Of a stretch of DNA of 17,324 nt, positions 7,865-13,980 are shown one piece after another. Made by a program: the position numbers and the translations under genes. Location: the NCBI GenBank assembly GCA_016302185.1, contig JAEDOC010000029.1, forward strand, positions 1 through 17,324, given 5' to 3'. Under the pieces are notes generated by a model, which was not told where the DNA came from, made no database searches, and was given only the letters and a program-made list of their open reading frames with translations. The DNA comes from Clostridium sp. GTDB taxonomy: Bacteria > Bacillota > Clostridia > Lachnospirales > Lachnospiraceae. Each line of letters begins with the position of its first letter. Position 1 is the stretch's first letter.

Positions 7865-8605
7865 ATGAAACTGTCAAAACGATTGGAGATGATTGCTTCC
7901 CTCGTACCGGAGGGAAGCATTCCTGCTGATATAGGAACGGATCACGGCTATATCCCTGTCTGGCTGGTATCCCGCGGAATCTGCCCTCATGCCTATGCCA
8001 TGGATGTGAGAAGCGGTCCGCTGGAGCGGGCCGGAGAGCATGTGAAGGAATACGGACTGGAGGATAAAATTACTCTGCGTCTGTCGGACGGGCTTCGGAG
8101 GCTGGCGCCGGGAGAGGCGGATACGGTGGTCATTGCCGGTATGGGAGGTCAGTTAATCTGCCGGATTCTGGAGGAAGGCCGTCCGGTCTGGGAAAGCACA
8201 AAGCGGTTTATTCTTTCCCCTCAGTCAGAGCTTGCAGAGGTCAGAAAATACTTAGAGCAGAATGGATTTTCAACGCTGCGGGAGGAGATGCTGAAGGAAG
8301 AGGGCAAGTATTATGTGGTGATGGTTGCGGAGCATTGCTCTGCAAAAGAAAAAAACGCAGAAGAGGATGCTTTTCAGCCAATGGATTCCCTGAAGATTTC
8401 CCGGGAATGCGGCTATGAGTATGGTCGTTTCCTGATTCAGTCGAAGCATCCGGTGCTTCGGGAGTTCCTTGCAAAAGAGAAAACGGTTCTTTCTTCAATT
8501 CTTGCAGCTCTTCCGGAGCAGGCTTCCGATGGGACAAAAGCAAGAAAAACACAGCTTCAGGAGAAGCTGGATCGGATTGAGGAGGCAGAGCATGAAATGC
8601 AGTGA
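7865..8605 (+). CDS. trmK: tRNA (adenine(22)-N1)-methyltransferase TrmK
   Basis: SAM-dependent methyltransferase, 246 aa, predicted to make m1A at position 22 of tRNA. The Rossmann SAM-binding motif is ADIGTDHGYIP (residues 21-31, Asp22 and Gly24). A second conserved motif AGMGGQLI is at 91-98, where the family has its catalytic-site loop. The C-terminal third is charged and probably helical, as in Bacillus TrmK, where a coiled-coil domain binds tRNA. AAAGGAG (7855-7861) gives the start. Its end overlaps the nif3-like gene by 14 bases. The same rpoD-trmK-nif3 neighbourhood is conserved in Firmicutes, which supports the assignment. Confidence 0.92.
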   Translation: MKLSKRLEMIASLVPEGSIPADIGTDHGYIPVWLVSRGICPHAYAMDVRSGPLERAGEHVKEYGLEDKITLRLSDGLRRLAPGEADTVVIAGMGGQLICRILEEGRPVWESTKRFILSPQSELAEVRKYLEQNGFSTLREEMLKEEGKYYVVMVAEHCSAKEKNAEEDAFQPMDSLKISRECGYEYGRFLIQSKHPVLREFLAKEKTVLSSILAALPEQASDGTKARKTQLQEKLDRIEEAEHEMQ

Positions 8606-9392
8606 TTTGATAGAGATTTTGGAGAAGCTGGCGCCATCCTCCATGGCCTGTGAGTGGGATAATCCGGGACTGCTGGCGGGACGCAGCGATAAAGAGGTAA
8701 CATCTATCCTTCTGGCGGTGGATCTCACCGATTCGGTGCTGGATCAGGCGGAAGCGATGGGAGCGGATATGATCATTACCCATCATCCCCTGATATTTAA
8801 GCCTTTAAAGAAAGTAAATGATCAGGATTTTATCAGCCGAAGGATTCTTCGGCTGATTCAGAAGGATATCTCTTACTATGCCATGCACACCAATTTTGAC
8901 GCAGCACCCGGATGCATGGCGGATCTGGCGGGAGAGCGGCTGGGCCTTACAGACTGCCGTCCGCTGGAACCCATGGGAACTATGGAGGATGGCCGCAGCT
9001 ATGGAATCGGCCTTCTGGGAACTCTTCCGGAGGGCATGACTCTGCGGGAGACGGCAGAGAAGGTAAAGGAGGCCTTTGGCATTCCGTTTGTAACTGTATT
9101 CGGAGATGTGAACAGCCCCGAGAAGCTTCAGAGGGCGGCGATCTGTCCGGGCTCCGGCGGAAGCACCATGAAAGAAGCGCTGGCAGGGCGGGCTGAGGTT
9201 TACATTACCGGGGATATCGGCCATCATGAGGGAATCGACGCGGTGGCCTGCGGGATGGCGGTGATCGATGCCGGTCATTACGGAATTGAGCATATTTTTA
9301 TGGGCTTTATGGAGAAGTATCTAAAAGAGAAGCTGGGAAAAGAGATGAGAATCCGCCAGGCGGCGGAGGAATTCCCGCAAAGTGTGTTATAG
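8592..9392 (+). CDS. Nif3-like (DUF34) dinuclear-metal protein
   Basis: Nif3/DUF34 family protein, 266 aa, close to the family's compact form. Metal ligands characteristic of the family are visible: His64-His65 (ITHHPL), Asp103 (HTNFDAAPG) and His229/Glu233 (DAGHYGIEH). Biochemical function is not settled; GTP cyclohydrolase-like and metal-handling roles have been proposed for relatives. An open frame extends upstream to 8469, but the ATG at 8592 is chosen because GGAGG (8581-8585) lies six bases before it and the conserved family N-terminus MKCSDLIEILEKLAP begins there. It overlaps trmK by 14 bases, so translation is probably coupled. Confidence 0.9.
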   Translation: MKCSDLIEILEKLAPSSMACEWDNPGLLAGRSDKEVTSILLAVDLTDSVLDQAEAMGADMIITHHPLIFKPLKKVNDQDFISRRILRLIQKDISYYAMHTNFDAAPGCMADLAGERLGLTDCRPLEPMGTMEDGRSYGIGLLGTLPEGMTLRETAEKVKEAFGIPFVTVFGDVNSPEKLQRAAICPGSGGSTMKEALAGRAEVYITGDIGHHEGIDAVACGMAVIDAGHYGIEHIFMGFMEKYLKEKLGKEMRIRQAAEEFPQSVL

Positions 9393-9428
9393 AAAATTGG
9401 ACGCAAGAAAAGGACAGGAGGAGATAGA

Positions 9429-11081
9429 ATGCCTAAAGTAACGATAGGTTCAGAGGTAAGAGAGTATCCGGTGGGAACCTCTTATGCGGAGATTGCGGCG
9501 GAATTTCAGGATACGATGGACAATGACATTCTTCTGGTTTCAGCCAATGGGCGGCTTCGGGAGCTGCACAAGCAGCTGAAGGAGGACTGCAGTCTGCGTT
9601 TTCTCACGGCGGCAGATAAGGAGGGCTTTATCACCTACCAGAGAAGTGCGGTTTTTCTGATGCTGAAGGCATTTTTCGATGTGGCCGGCAAGGAAAATGT
9701 GAAAAAACTGGTAGTCTGTTTTTCCATGGGCAATGGTCTGTATGTCGAACCGGAAGGGCAGCTGGAGCTTTCCGAGGAACTGCTATGGAAGGTGAAGGCA
9801 GAGATGGAGCGCCTGGTGACCCTGGATCTTCCTCTGCAGAAAAGAAGTGAGAATACGGACGACGCGGTGGAGCTGTTCCATCGCCACGGGATGTATGATA
9901 AGGAGCGGCTGTTCTATTACCGCCGGGCCTCCCGCGTGAATATCTACAGTATTGAGAATTTTGAAGATTATTTCTACGGATATATGGTAAAGAGCACCGG
10001 TTATCTGAAATACTTTGATCTGCAGCTTTATGATGATGGTTTCATTCTTCAGCTGCCTACCAGAAAGGAGCCGAAAAAGCTGTCTCCGCTGAATATTCAG
10101 AGAAAGCTGTTCCTGATTTTGAAGGAGGCGGAGTCCACAGGAAAGCGGATGGGTGTCTTTGATGTGGGAACGTTGAATGAGGCCATTTCCAAAGGCAGGA
10201 TGAATGATCTGATTCTGATGCAGGAAGCCCAGCAGGAAAAGAAGATCGGCGATATTGCAGAGCAGATTGCCCGTTCGGGAAGACGTCTGGTGATGATTGC
10301 CGGTCCGTCCTCCTCCGGGAAGACGAGTTTTTCCCACCGCTTGTCGATCCAGCTGGCGGCAATGGGCTTAAAGCCTCATCCCATTGGAGTGGATGATTAT
10401 TTTGTCAATCGGGTGGACAGTCCCAGGGACGAGAACGGAAATTATGATTATGAGTCTCTGCATTGTCTGGATCTGGAGACCTTTAACCGGGATATGGAGA
10501 ATCTGCTGGCCGGCCGCCGGGTGGAGCTCCCCCATTACAACTTTGTCAAAGGAGAGCGGGAGTATAAGGGCAATTTTCTTCAGCTGGGAGAAAATGACTT
10601 AATGGTGATTGAGGGAATTCACTGCTTAAATGATGAACTGTCCTATGCTCTTCCCAGGGAAAGCAAATTCCGGATCTACATCAGCGCGTTAACGCAGTTA
10701 AATATCGATGAGCACAACCGGATCCCGACGACCGACGGCCGTCTGATCCGCCGGATGATCCGGGATGCCAGAACCAGAGGCGCATCGGCGCAGGCTACCA
10801 TCCGTATGTGGGATTCGGTCCGTCGGGGGGAGGAACGCAACATCTTCCCGTACCAGGAGGGAGCAGATGTGATGTTTAACTCGGCACTGCTCTATGAGCT
10901 GGCTGTCTTAAAGCAGTACGCGGAGCCGATCCTCTACAGTGTGCCCAGAGATTCGGAGGAGTATTCCGAGGCGAAACGACTGCTGAAATTCCTGGATTAT
11001 TTCCTGGGTGTCAGCAGCGAACAGGTTCCGCACAACTCTCTTCTTCGGGAATTCATCGGCGGAAGCTGCTTCAATGTATAG
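9429..11081 (+). CDS. TGS-domain nucleoside (uridine) kinase-like fusion protein
   Basis: A 550-aa protein combining ThrRS-like N-terminal domains with a uridine-kinase-type P-loop domain. Residues 1-60 form a TGS-like domain (MPKVTIGSEVREYPVG). Residues about 60-240 resemble the second additional domain of ThrRS/AlaRS (HRHGMYDKERLFYYRRAS). The kinase part begins near 285 with Walker A GPSSSGKTS (Gly292-Ser300, Lys298), then GVDDYFVNRVDSPRD and VIEGIHCLND, as in Udk/phosphoribulokinase-family enzymes. The likely reaction is phosphorylation of a nucleoside such as uridine or cytidine, but the substrate is not proven. AGGAGGAG (9416-9423) supports the ATG at 9429. This fusion is common in Clostridia and Thermotoga-type genomes. 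It may be co-transcribed with nif3, 36 bases upstream. Confidence 0.85.
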   Translation: MPKVTIGSEVREYPVGTSYAEIAAEFQDTMDNDILLVSANGRLRELHKQLKEDCSLRFLTAADKEGFITYQRSAVFLMLKAFFDVAGKENVKKLVVCFSMGNGLYVEPEGQLELSEELLWKVKAEMERLVTLDLPLQKRSENTDDAVELFHRHGMYDKERLFYYRRASRVNIYSIENFEDYFYGYMVKSTGYLKYFDLQLYDDGFILQLPTRKEPKKLSPLNIQRKLFLILKEAESTGKRMGVFDVGTLNEAISKGRMNDLILMQEAQQEKKIGDIAEQIARSGRRLVMIAGPSSSGKTSFSHRLSIQLAAMGLKPHPIGVDDYFVNRVDSPRDENGNYDYESLHCLDLETFNRDMENLLAGRRVELPHYNFVKGEREYKGNFLQLGENDLMVIEGIHCLNDELSYALPRESKFRIYISALTQLNIDEHNRIPTTDGRLIRRMIRDARTRGASAQATIRMWDSVRRGEERNIFPYQEGADVMFNSALLYELAVLKQYAEPILYSVPRDSEEYSEAKRLLKFLDYFLGVSSEQVPHNSLLREFIGGSCFNV

Positions 11082-11108
11082 AAGAGTCATTGACGCGGAT
11101 ACTTTTTA

Positions 11109-11147
11109 TGGACAAATGAAAAAAAATATGATAGACTTGTAAACGTT
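11109..11147 (+). promoter_or_regulatory. rnpB promoter
   Basis: TGGACA (11109-11114, 5/6 of the -35 consensus) lies 17 bases before TAGACT (11132-11137), which carries a TGA extension (11129-11131), so this is an extended -10 promoter. Initiation about 7-12 bases downstream matches the predicted RNA 5' end near 11148. It gives rnpB transcription independent of the kinase gene upstream. Confidence 0.65.
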
Positions 11148-11495
11148 TTGAGTAAGACAAATGGCCGCAGCTGCCGGTGCCGAAAGGCCGCAGATGAGGA
11201 AAGTCCGGGCTTCACAGGGCAGGATGCCAGATAACGTCTGGTGGAGGCGACTCCAAGGAAAGTGCAACAGAAATATACCGCTGCGGGTGACCGCAGTAAG
11301 GGTGGAAGGGCAGTGTAAGAGACTACCGCCCGTCTGGTAACAGGCGGGGCACATGTAAACCCCATCCGAAGCAAGACCGAACAGGGGGCATAAGGCGGCC
11401 CGTCTGCCCCGGGTAGGTCGCTTGAACCGGCTGGTGACAGCCGGTCTAGATAGATGGCCATTCAACGACATAACCCGGCTTATCGTTTTGCTCAG
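11148..11495 (+). ncRNA. rnpB: RNase P RNA, type A
   Basis: Catalytic RNA of RNase P, which matures tRNA 5' ends. Conserved core segments are present in order: GAGGAAAGTCCGGGC (11196-11210), CAAGGAAAGTGCAACAGAAA, AAACCCCATCCGAAGCAAGA, GGTAGGTCGCTTGAACC, GATAGATGGCCATTC and ACATAACCCGGCTTAT. The ends were set by helix P1: GAGTAAGAC (11150-11158) pairs with GTTTTGCTC (11485-11493), extended by T11149-A11494 and T11148-G11495. Layout fits the ancestral A type rather than the Bacillus B type. Length is about 348 bases. Two minus-strand open frames across it are spurious. Confidence 0.97.
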
Positions 11496-11500
11496 ATTAA

Positions 11501-11556
11501 AAAAATACCCTGATTTTGCTGTTTCATTTGGGAAACAGTGAAATCAGGGTATTTTT
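11501..11556. terminator. Bidirectional terminator between rnpB and pyrBI
   Basis: An almost perfect 25-bp stem: 11501-11516 pairs with 11541-11556 without mismatch, two G-T wobbles continue it, and 11519-11525 pairs with 11532-11538. The loop is ATTTGG (11526-11531). T-runs flank the stem on each strand (TATTTTTA on +, and on - the complement of the A-run 11499-11505). It can end rnpB from the left and pyrI from the right. Confidence 0.95.
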
Positions 11557-11596
11557 ATGGCATTATCCCATGGAACATCCGTTTATAGAAGGTTGT

Positions 11597-12022
11597 TTAT
11601 TTTGAGTAGCGTTCTTCACAGTACAGACAGCGGTAGATTCCCCTCTCCTCATCGGCCAGATAGAAGATGTGGGGCAGCTCCTGCTCAATGGAGGTGATGC
11701 AGCGCGGATTTTTGCAGTGGATGACATTTTTAATCTTTTTCGGCATCTTTACCTGCTTCTTTTCCACGATGCTGCCATCCTTGATGATGTTGATGGTGAT
11801 GTTATGATCGATATAGCCTAAGACATCTACGTTGACCAGATCCAGTCCGCCGTCAATCTTGATGATATCCTTGGTTCCCATCTTCCGGCTTTTGGCATTC
11901 TTGATGATGGCGATCTGGCAGTCCAGCTTGTCCAGTCCCAGCTTAAAGTAAATGTCCATGCTTTTTCCGGCCTTGATGTGATCCAGAACGATTCCTTCTT
12001 TTAATCCGCTGATATTTAACAT
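11597..12022 (-). CDS. pyrI: Aspartate carbamoyltransferase regulatory chain PyrI
   Basis: Regulatory, nucleotide-binding chain of aspartate carbamoyltransferase, 141 aa, slightly shorter than the 153-aa enterobacterial chain. The C-terminal zinc site is intact with Cys103, Cys108, Cys132 and Cys135 (HCKNPRC and CLYC); it contacts the catalytic chain in known holoenzymes. The N-terminal half is the allosteric domain, in which family members bind CTP/ATP. The ATG overlaps the pyrB stop by seven bases (ATGTTAA), and the ribosome binding site GGAGGTGG lies inside the end of pyrB, so the two chains are coupled. The gene ends 40 bases before the bidirectional terminator. Confidence 0.96.
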   Translation of the reverse strand: MLNISGLKEGIVLDHIKAGKSMDIYFKLGLDKLDCQIAIIKNAKSRKMGTKDIIKIDGGLDLVNVDVLGYIDHNITINIIKDGSIVEKKQVKMPKKIKNVIHCKNPRCITSIEQELPHIFYLADEERGIYRCLYCEERYSK

Positions 12023-12939
12023 GGCTTTTCCACCTCCAGTAATGTCATGATCAGTGCCATTCTTACATAGACTCCGTACTGAACCTGACGGAAGTAAGCG
12101 GCTCTCGGGTCATCATCCACTTCAACGGAGATCTCGTTGACTCTGGGAAGCGGATGAAGGACAAACATATCCGGCTTTGCCAGCTTCATCTTATTCTTAT
12201 CTAAGATATAGCAGTCCTTCATGCGGATGTAGTCCTCTTCATTGAAGAAACGCTCTCTCTGGACACGGGTCATATAGAGGATATCCAGCTCCGGCATAGC
12301 GTCATCTAAGTTCTCTACCTCCCGGTATTCGATGTGTTTGGACTCCAGTACATCCTCCCGGATATAATCAGGAACCTTCAGCTCCGGCGGAGAGATGAGA
12401 ATGAAGCGGATTCCGGTATAACGGGACAGGGCTTCAATGAGAGAGTGGACGGTTCGTCCAAACTTTAAATCACCGCAGAGACCAACGGTCAAATCATTCA
12501 GACGTCCCTTTAAAGAACGGATAGTTAACAGGTCAGTCAGGGTCTGGGTGGGATGCTGATGGCCGCCGTCACCGGCATTGATCACCGGGATGGAGGATTT
12601 CATGGAAGCGACCATGGGTGCGCCCTCCTTGGGGTGACGCATGGCACAGATATCTGCAAAACAGGAAATGACGCGAATCGTATCGGAAACACTCTCGCCC
12701 TTGGCTGCGGAGCTGGAATCAGCAGATGCAAAGCCCAGCACGCTGCCGCCTAAATTCAACATAGCGGCTTCAAAGCTTAAGCGGGTTCGGGTGCTTGGTT
12801 CATAGAACAGAGTAGCAATCTTTTTGCCGTCACATACGTGGGCATATTTCTGCGGATTTTTTTCAATATCAGAAGCCAGATCGAGAAGTGCGTCGATCTC
12901 TTCCACAGAAAAATCCAGCGGATTTAACAAATGTTTCAT
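12016..12939 (-). CDS. pyrB: Aspartate carbamoyltransferase catalytic chain PyrB
   Basis: Catalyses carbamoyl phosphate plus aspartate to carbamoyl aspartate, the first committed step of pyrimidine synthesis. It has 307 aa, a normal length. Active-site motifs are Ser49-Thr-Arg-Thr-Arg53 (carbamoyl phosphate loop), Lys80 in SSSAAKGES, His129 in GHQHPTQTLTD and HPLPR at 262-266. AAGGAGA (minus strand, 12951-12945) supports the start. It forms an operon with pyrI; other pyr genes are not in the window. The predicted leader is only about 32 bases, too short for a PyrR-type attenuator, so regulation is probably at initiation or allosteric through PyrI. Confidence 0.98.
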   Translation of the reverse strand: MKHLLNPLDFSVEEIDALLDLASDIEKNPQKYAHVCDGKKIATLFYEPSTRTRLSFEAAMLNLGGSVLGFASADSSSAAKGESVSDTIRVISCFADICAMRHPKEGAPMVASMKSSIPVINAGDGGHQHPTQTLTDLLTIRSLKGRLNDLTVGLCGDLKFGRTVHSLIEALSRYTGIRFILISPPELKVPDYIREDVLESKHIEYREVENLDDAMPELDILYMTRVQRERFFNEEDYIRMKDCYILDKNKMKLAKPDMFVLHPLPRVNEISVEVDDDPRAAYFRQVQYGVYVRMALIMTLLEVEKPC

Positions 12940-12977
12940 TTGGCTCTCCTTCTTTATTCCTTCTTTTTTTTGAATTG

Positions 12978-13006
12978 ATTATATAGCATTTCCGGAGAGA
13001 TTTCCA
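12978..13006 (-). promoter_or_regulatory. pyrBI promoter
   Basis: On the minus strand, TGGAAA (13006-13001) lies 17 bases before a perfect TATAAT (12983-12978). The predicted start is near 12971. The -35 is half of an inverted repeat, TTTCCA (13001-13006) and TGGAAA (13014-13019), which could be an operator. Confidence 0.65.
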
Positions 13007-13032
13007 TAGATTTTGGAAAAAATCAAATTTTC

Positions 13033-13061
13033 GCACTTTTCCCTTCCGGAGAATAAAGTGC
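13033..13061. repeat. Inverted repeat between the divergent promoters
   Basis: GCACTTT (13033-13039) and AAAGTGC (13055-13061) form a perfect 7-base inverted repeat 15 bases apart, with the palindrome TCCGGA inside the loop. It lies between the pyrBI and ABC-operon promoters. No T-run follows, so an operator or stray hairpin is more likely than a terminator. Confidence 0.4.
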
Positions 13062-13071
13062 AGCTGTCCTG

Positions 13072-13099
13072 TAAGAAATAATTAAGGAAGCGTAAGAAA
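13072..13099 (+). promoter_or_regulatory. Three direct repeats, candidate response-regulator site
   Basis: TAAGAAA (13072-13078), TAAGGAA (13083-13089) and TAAGAAA (13093-13099) repeat with 11- and 10-base spacing on the same strand. They end eight bases before the -35 position of the ABC operon promoter. In-phase direct repeats of this spacing are typical of OmpR/PhoB-family activator sites. No response-regulator gene is in the window, so the binding protein is unknown. Confidence 0.45.
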
Positions 13100-13106
13100 A
13101 ATAGGA

Positions 13107-13135
13107 TAGGCGGAGGAGAAACATTTCGGTATAAT
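13107..13135 (+). promoter_or_regulatory. Promoter of the ABC export-type operon
   Basis: A perfect TATAAT at 13130-13135, with a poor -35 (TAGGCG, 13107-13112) at 17-base spacing and no TGn extension. A weak -35 immediately downstream of direct repeats suggests dependence on an activator. The leader to the TTG start would be about 68 bases. No gene lies in 12940-13209. Confidence 0.5.
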
Positions 13136-13209
13136 GAATGCAGGAAAAATGATATGAGAGTGAACGGTGTGGTTCTTCAGGGAGAAATAACCGGTCGGAA
13201 GGAGCAGCT

Positions 13210-13980
13210 TTGGAGGCAAATGCGGATGTGGGAATTACGGCAGAGAGAATTCCTGTGATTGAGGTGAAAAATCTGTATAAGATCTATCGGGTGGGAGAGA
13301 CGAGAGTCCATGCGTTAAACGGAGTGGATTTTACGATGTATAAAGGAGAATTCTGTGCCATCGTGGGAACCTCCGGTTCCGGCAAGTCGACCCTTCTGAA
13401 TATGCTGGCCGGTCTGGAGAGACCGACAAAGGGGGAGATTGTCATCGCCGGAAAGCACATCGAGAAGCTCTCGGAGGATCAGCTGGTTACCTTCCGGCGG
13501 GAGCGGATTGGCTTTATTTTTCAGTCCTATAACCTGTTAAATACGATGAATGCGGTGGAGAATATCGCGCTGCCGCTGGCGTTCCGGGGGATGGCGAAGA
13601 AGGAGCGGCTGAAAAAGGCGGAGAAATATTTAAAGCTGGTGGGGTTGGAGAAGGTGGGCGATCATATGCCGAATCAGATGTCAGGCGGACAGCAGCAGCG
13701 GGTGGGAATCGCCCGGGCGCTGGCGGTCCATCCGCAGATTATCTTTGCCGATGAGCCGACGGGAAATCTGGATTCCCATACCACGATGGATGTGCTGAAG
13801 CTGATGCAGAAAATCGTGAGGGAGCAGAAGCAGACACTGGTAATGGTAACGCATGACAATACACTGGCCGCGTATGCGGATCGGGTATTTCATATTATCG
13901 ATGGAAAGATTGTAAAAATAGAAGAAAATCACAGAAGCGGTGAAGAAGATAACGAAAACAGGGAGGAACAGGGAGTATGA
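13210..13980 (+). CDS. ABC transporter ATPase, MacB/LolD type
   Basis: ATPase of an ABC system in the LolD/MacB/FtsE group, 256 aa, cytoplasmic, working with the FtsX-like permease two genes downstream. Motifs are Walker A GTSGSGKST (53-61, Lys59), signature MSGGQQQRVGIARAL, Walker B FADEPTGNLD with Asp181 and Glu182, and H-loop His215 (VTHDN). The SGGQQQRV signature and EPTGNLD are typical of this group. The start is an unusual TTG, chosen because AAGGAG (13199-13204) lies five bases before it and no in-frame ATG occurs before the conserved fold; a GTG at 13228 has poorer spacing. The charged tail (residues about 237-255) lies beyond the core domain. The stop overlaps the next start by four bases (ATGA). 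Confidence 0.93.
   Translation: MEANADVGITAERIPVIEVKNLYKIYRVGETRVHALNGVDFTMYKGEFCAIVGTSGSGKSTLLNMLAGLERPTKGEIVIAGKHIEKLSEDQLVTFRRERIGFIFQSYNLLNTMNAVENIALPLAFRGMAKKERLKKAEKYLKLVGLEKVGDHMPNQMSGGQQQRVGIARALAVHPQIIFADEPTGNLDSHTTMDVLKLMQKIVREQKQTLVMVTHDNTLAAYADRVFHIIDGKIVKIEENHRSGEEDNENREEQGV

Noticed and set aside
8469..8591. Upstream extension of the Nif3-like frame by 41 codons
   Set aside because: It runs inside trmK in another frame. The family N-terminus and a well-placed ribosome binding site both support the ATG at 8592.
11087..11471. Two overlapping minus-strand open frames
   Set aside because: They lie across the RNase P RNA gene, whose conserved core motifs account for the sequence.
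12940..12972. PyrR-type attenuator or riboswitch in the pyrBI leader
   Set aside because: The predicted leader is about 32 bases, with no stem and T-run and no PyrR-binding-like sequence.
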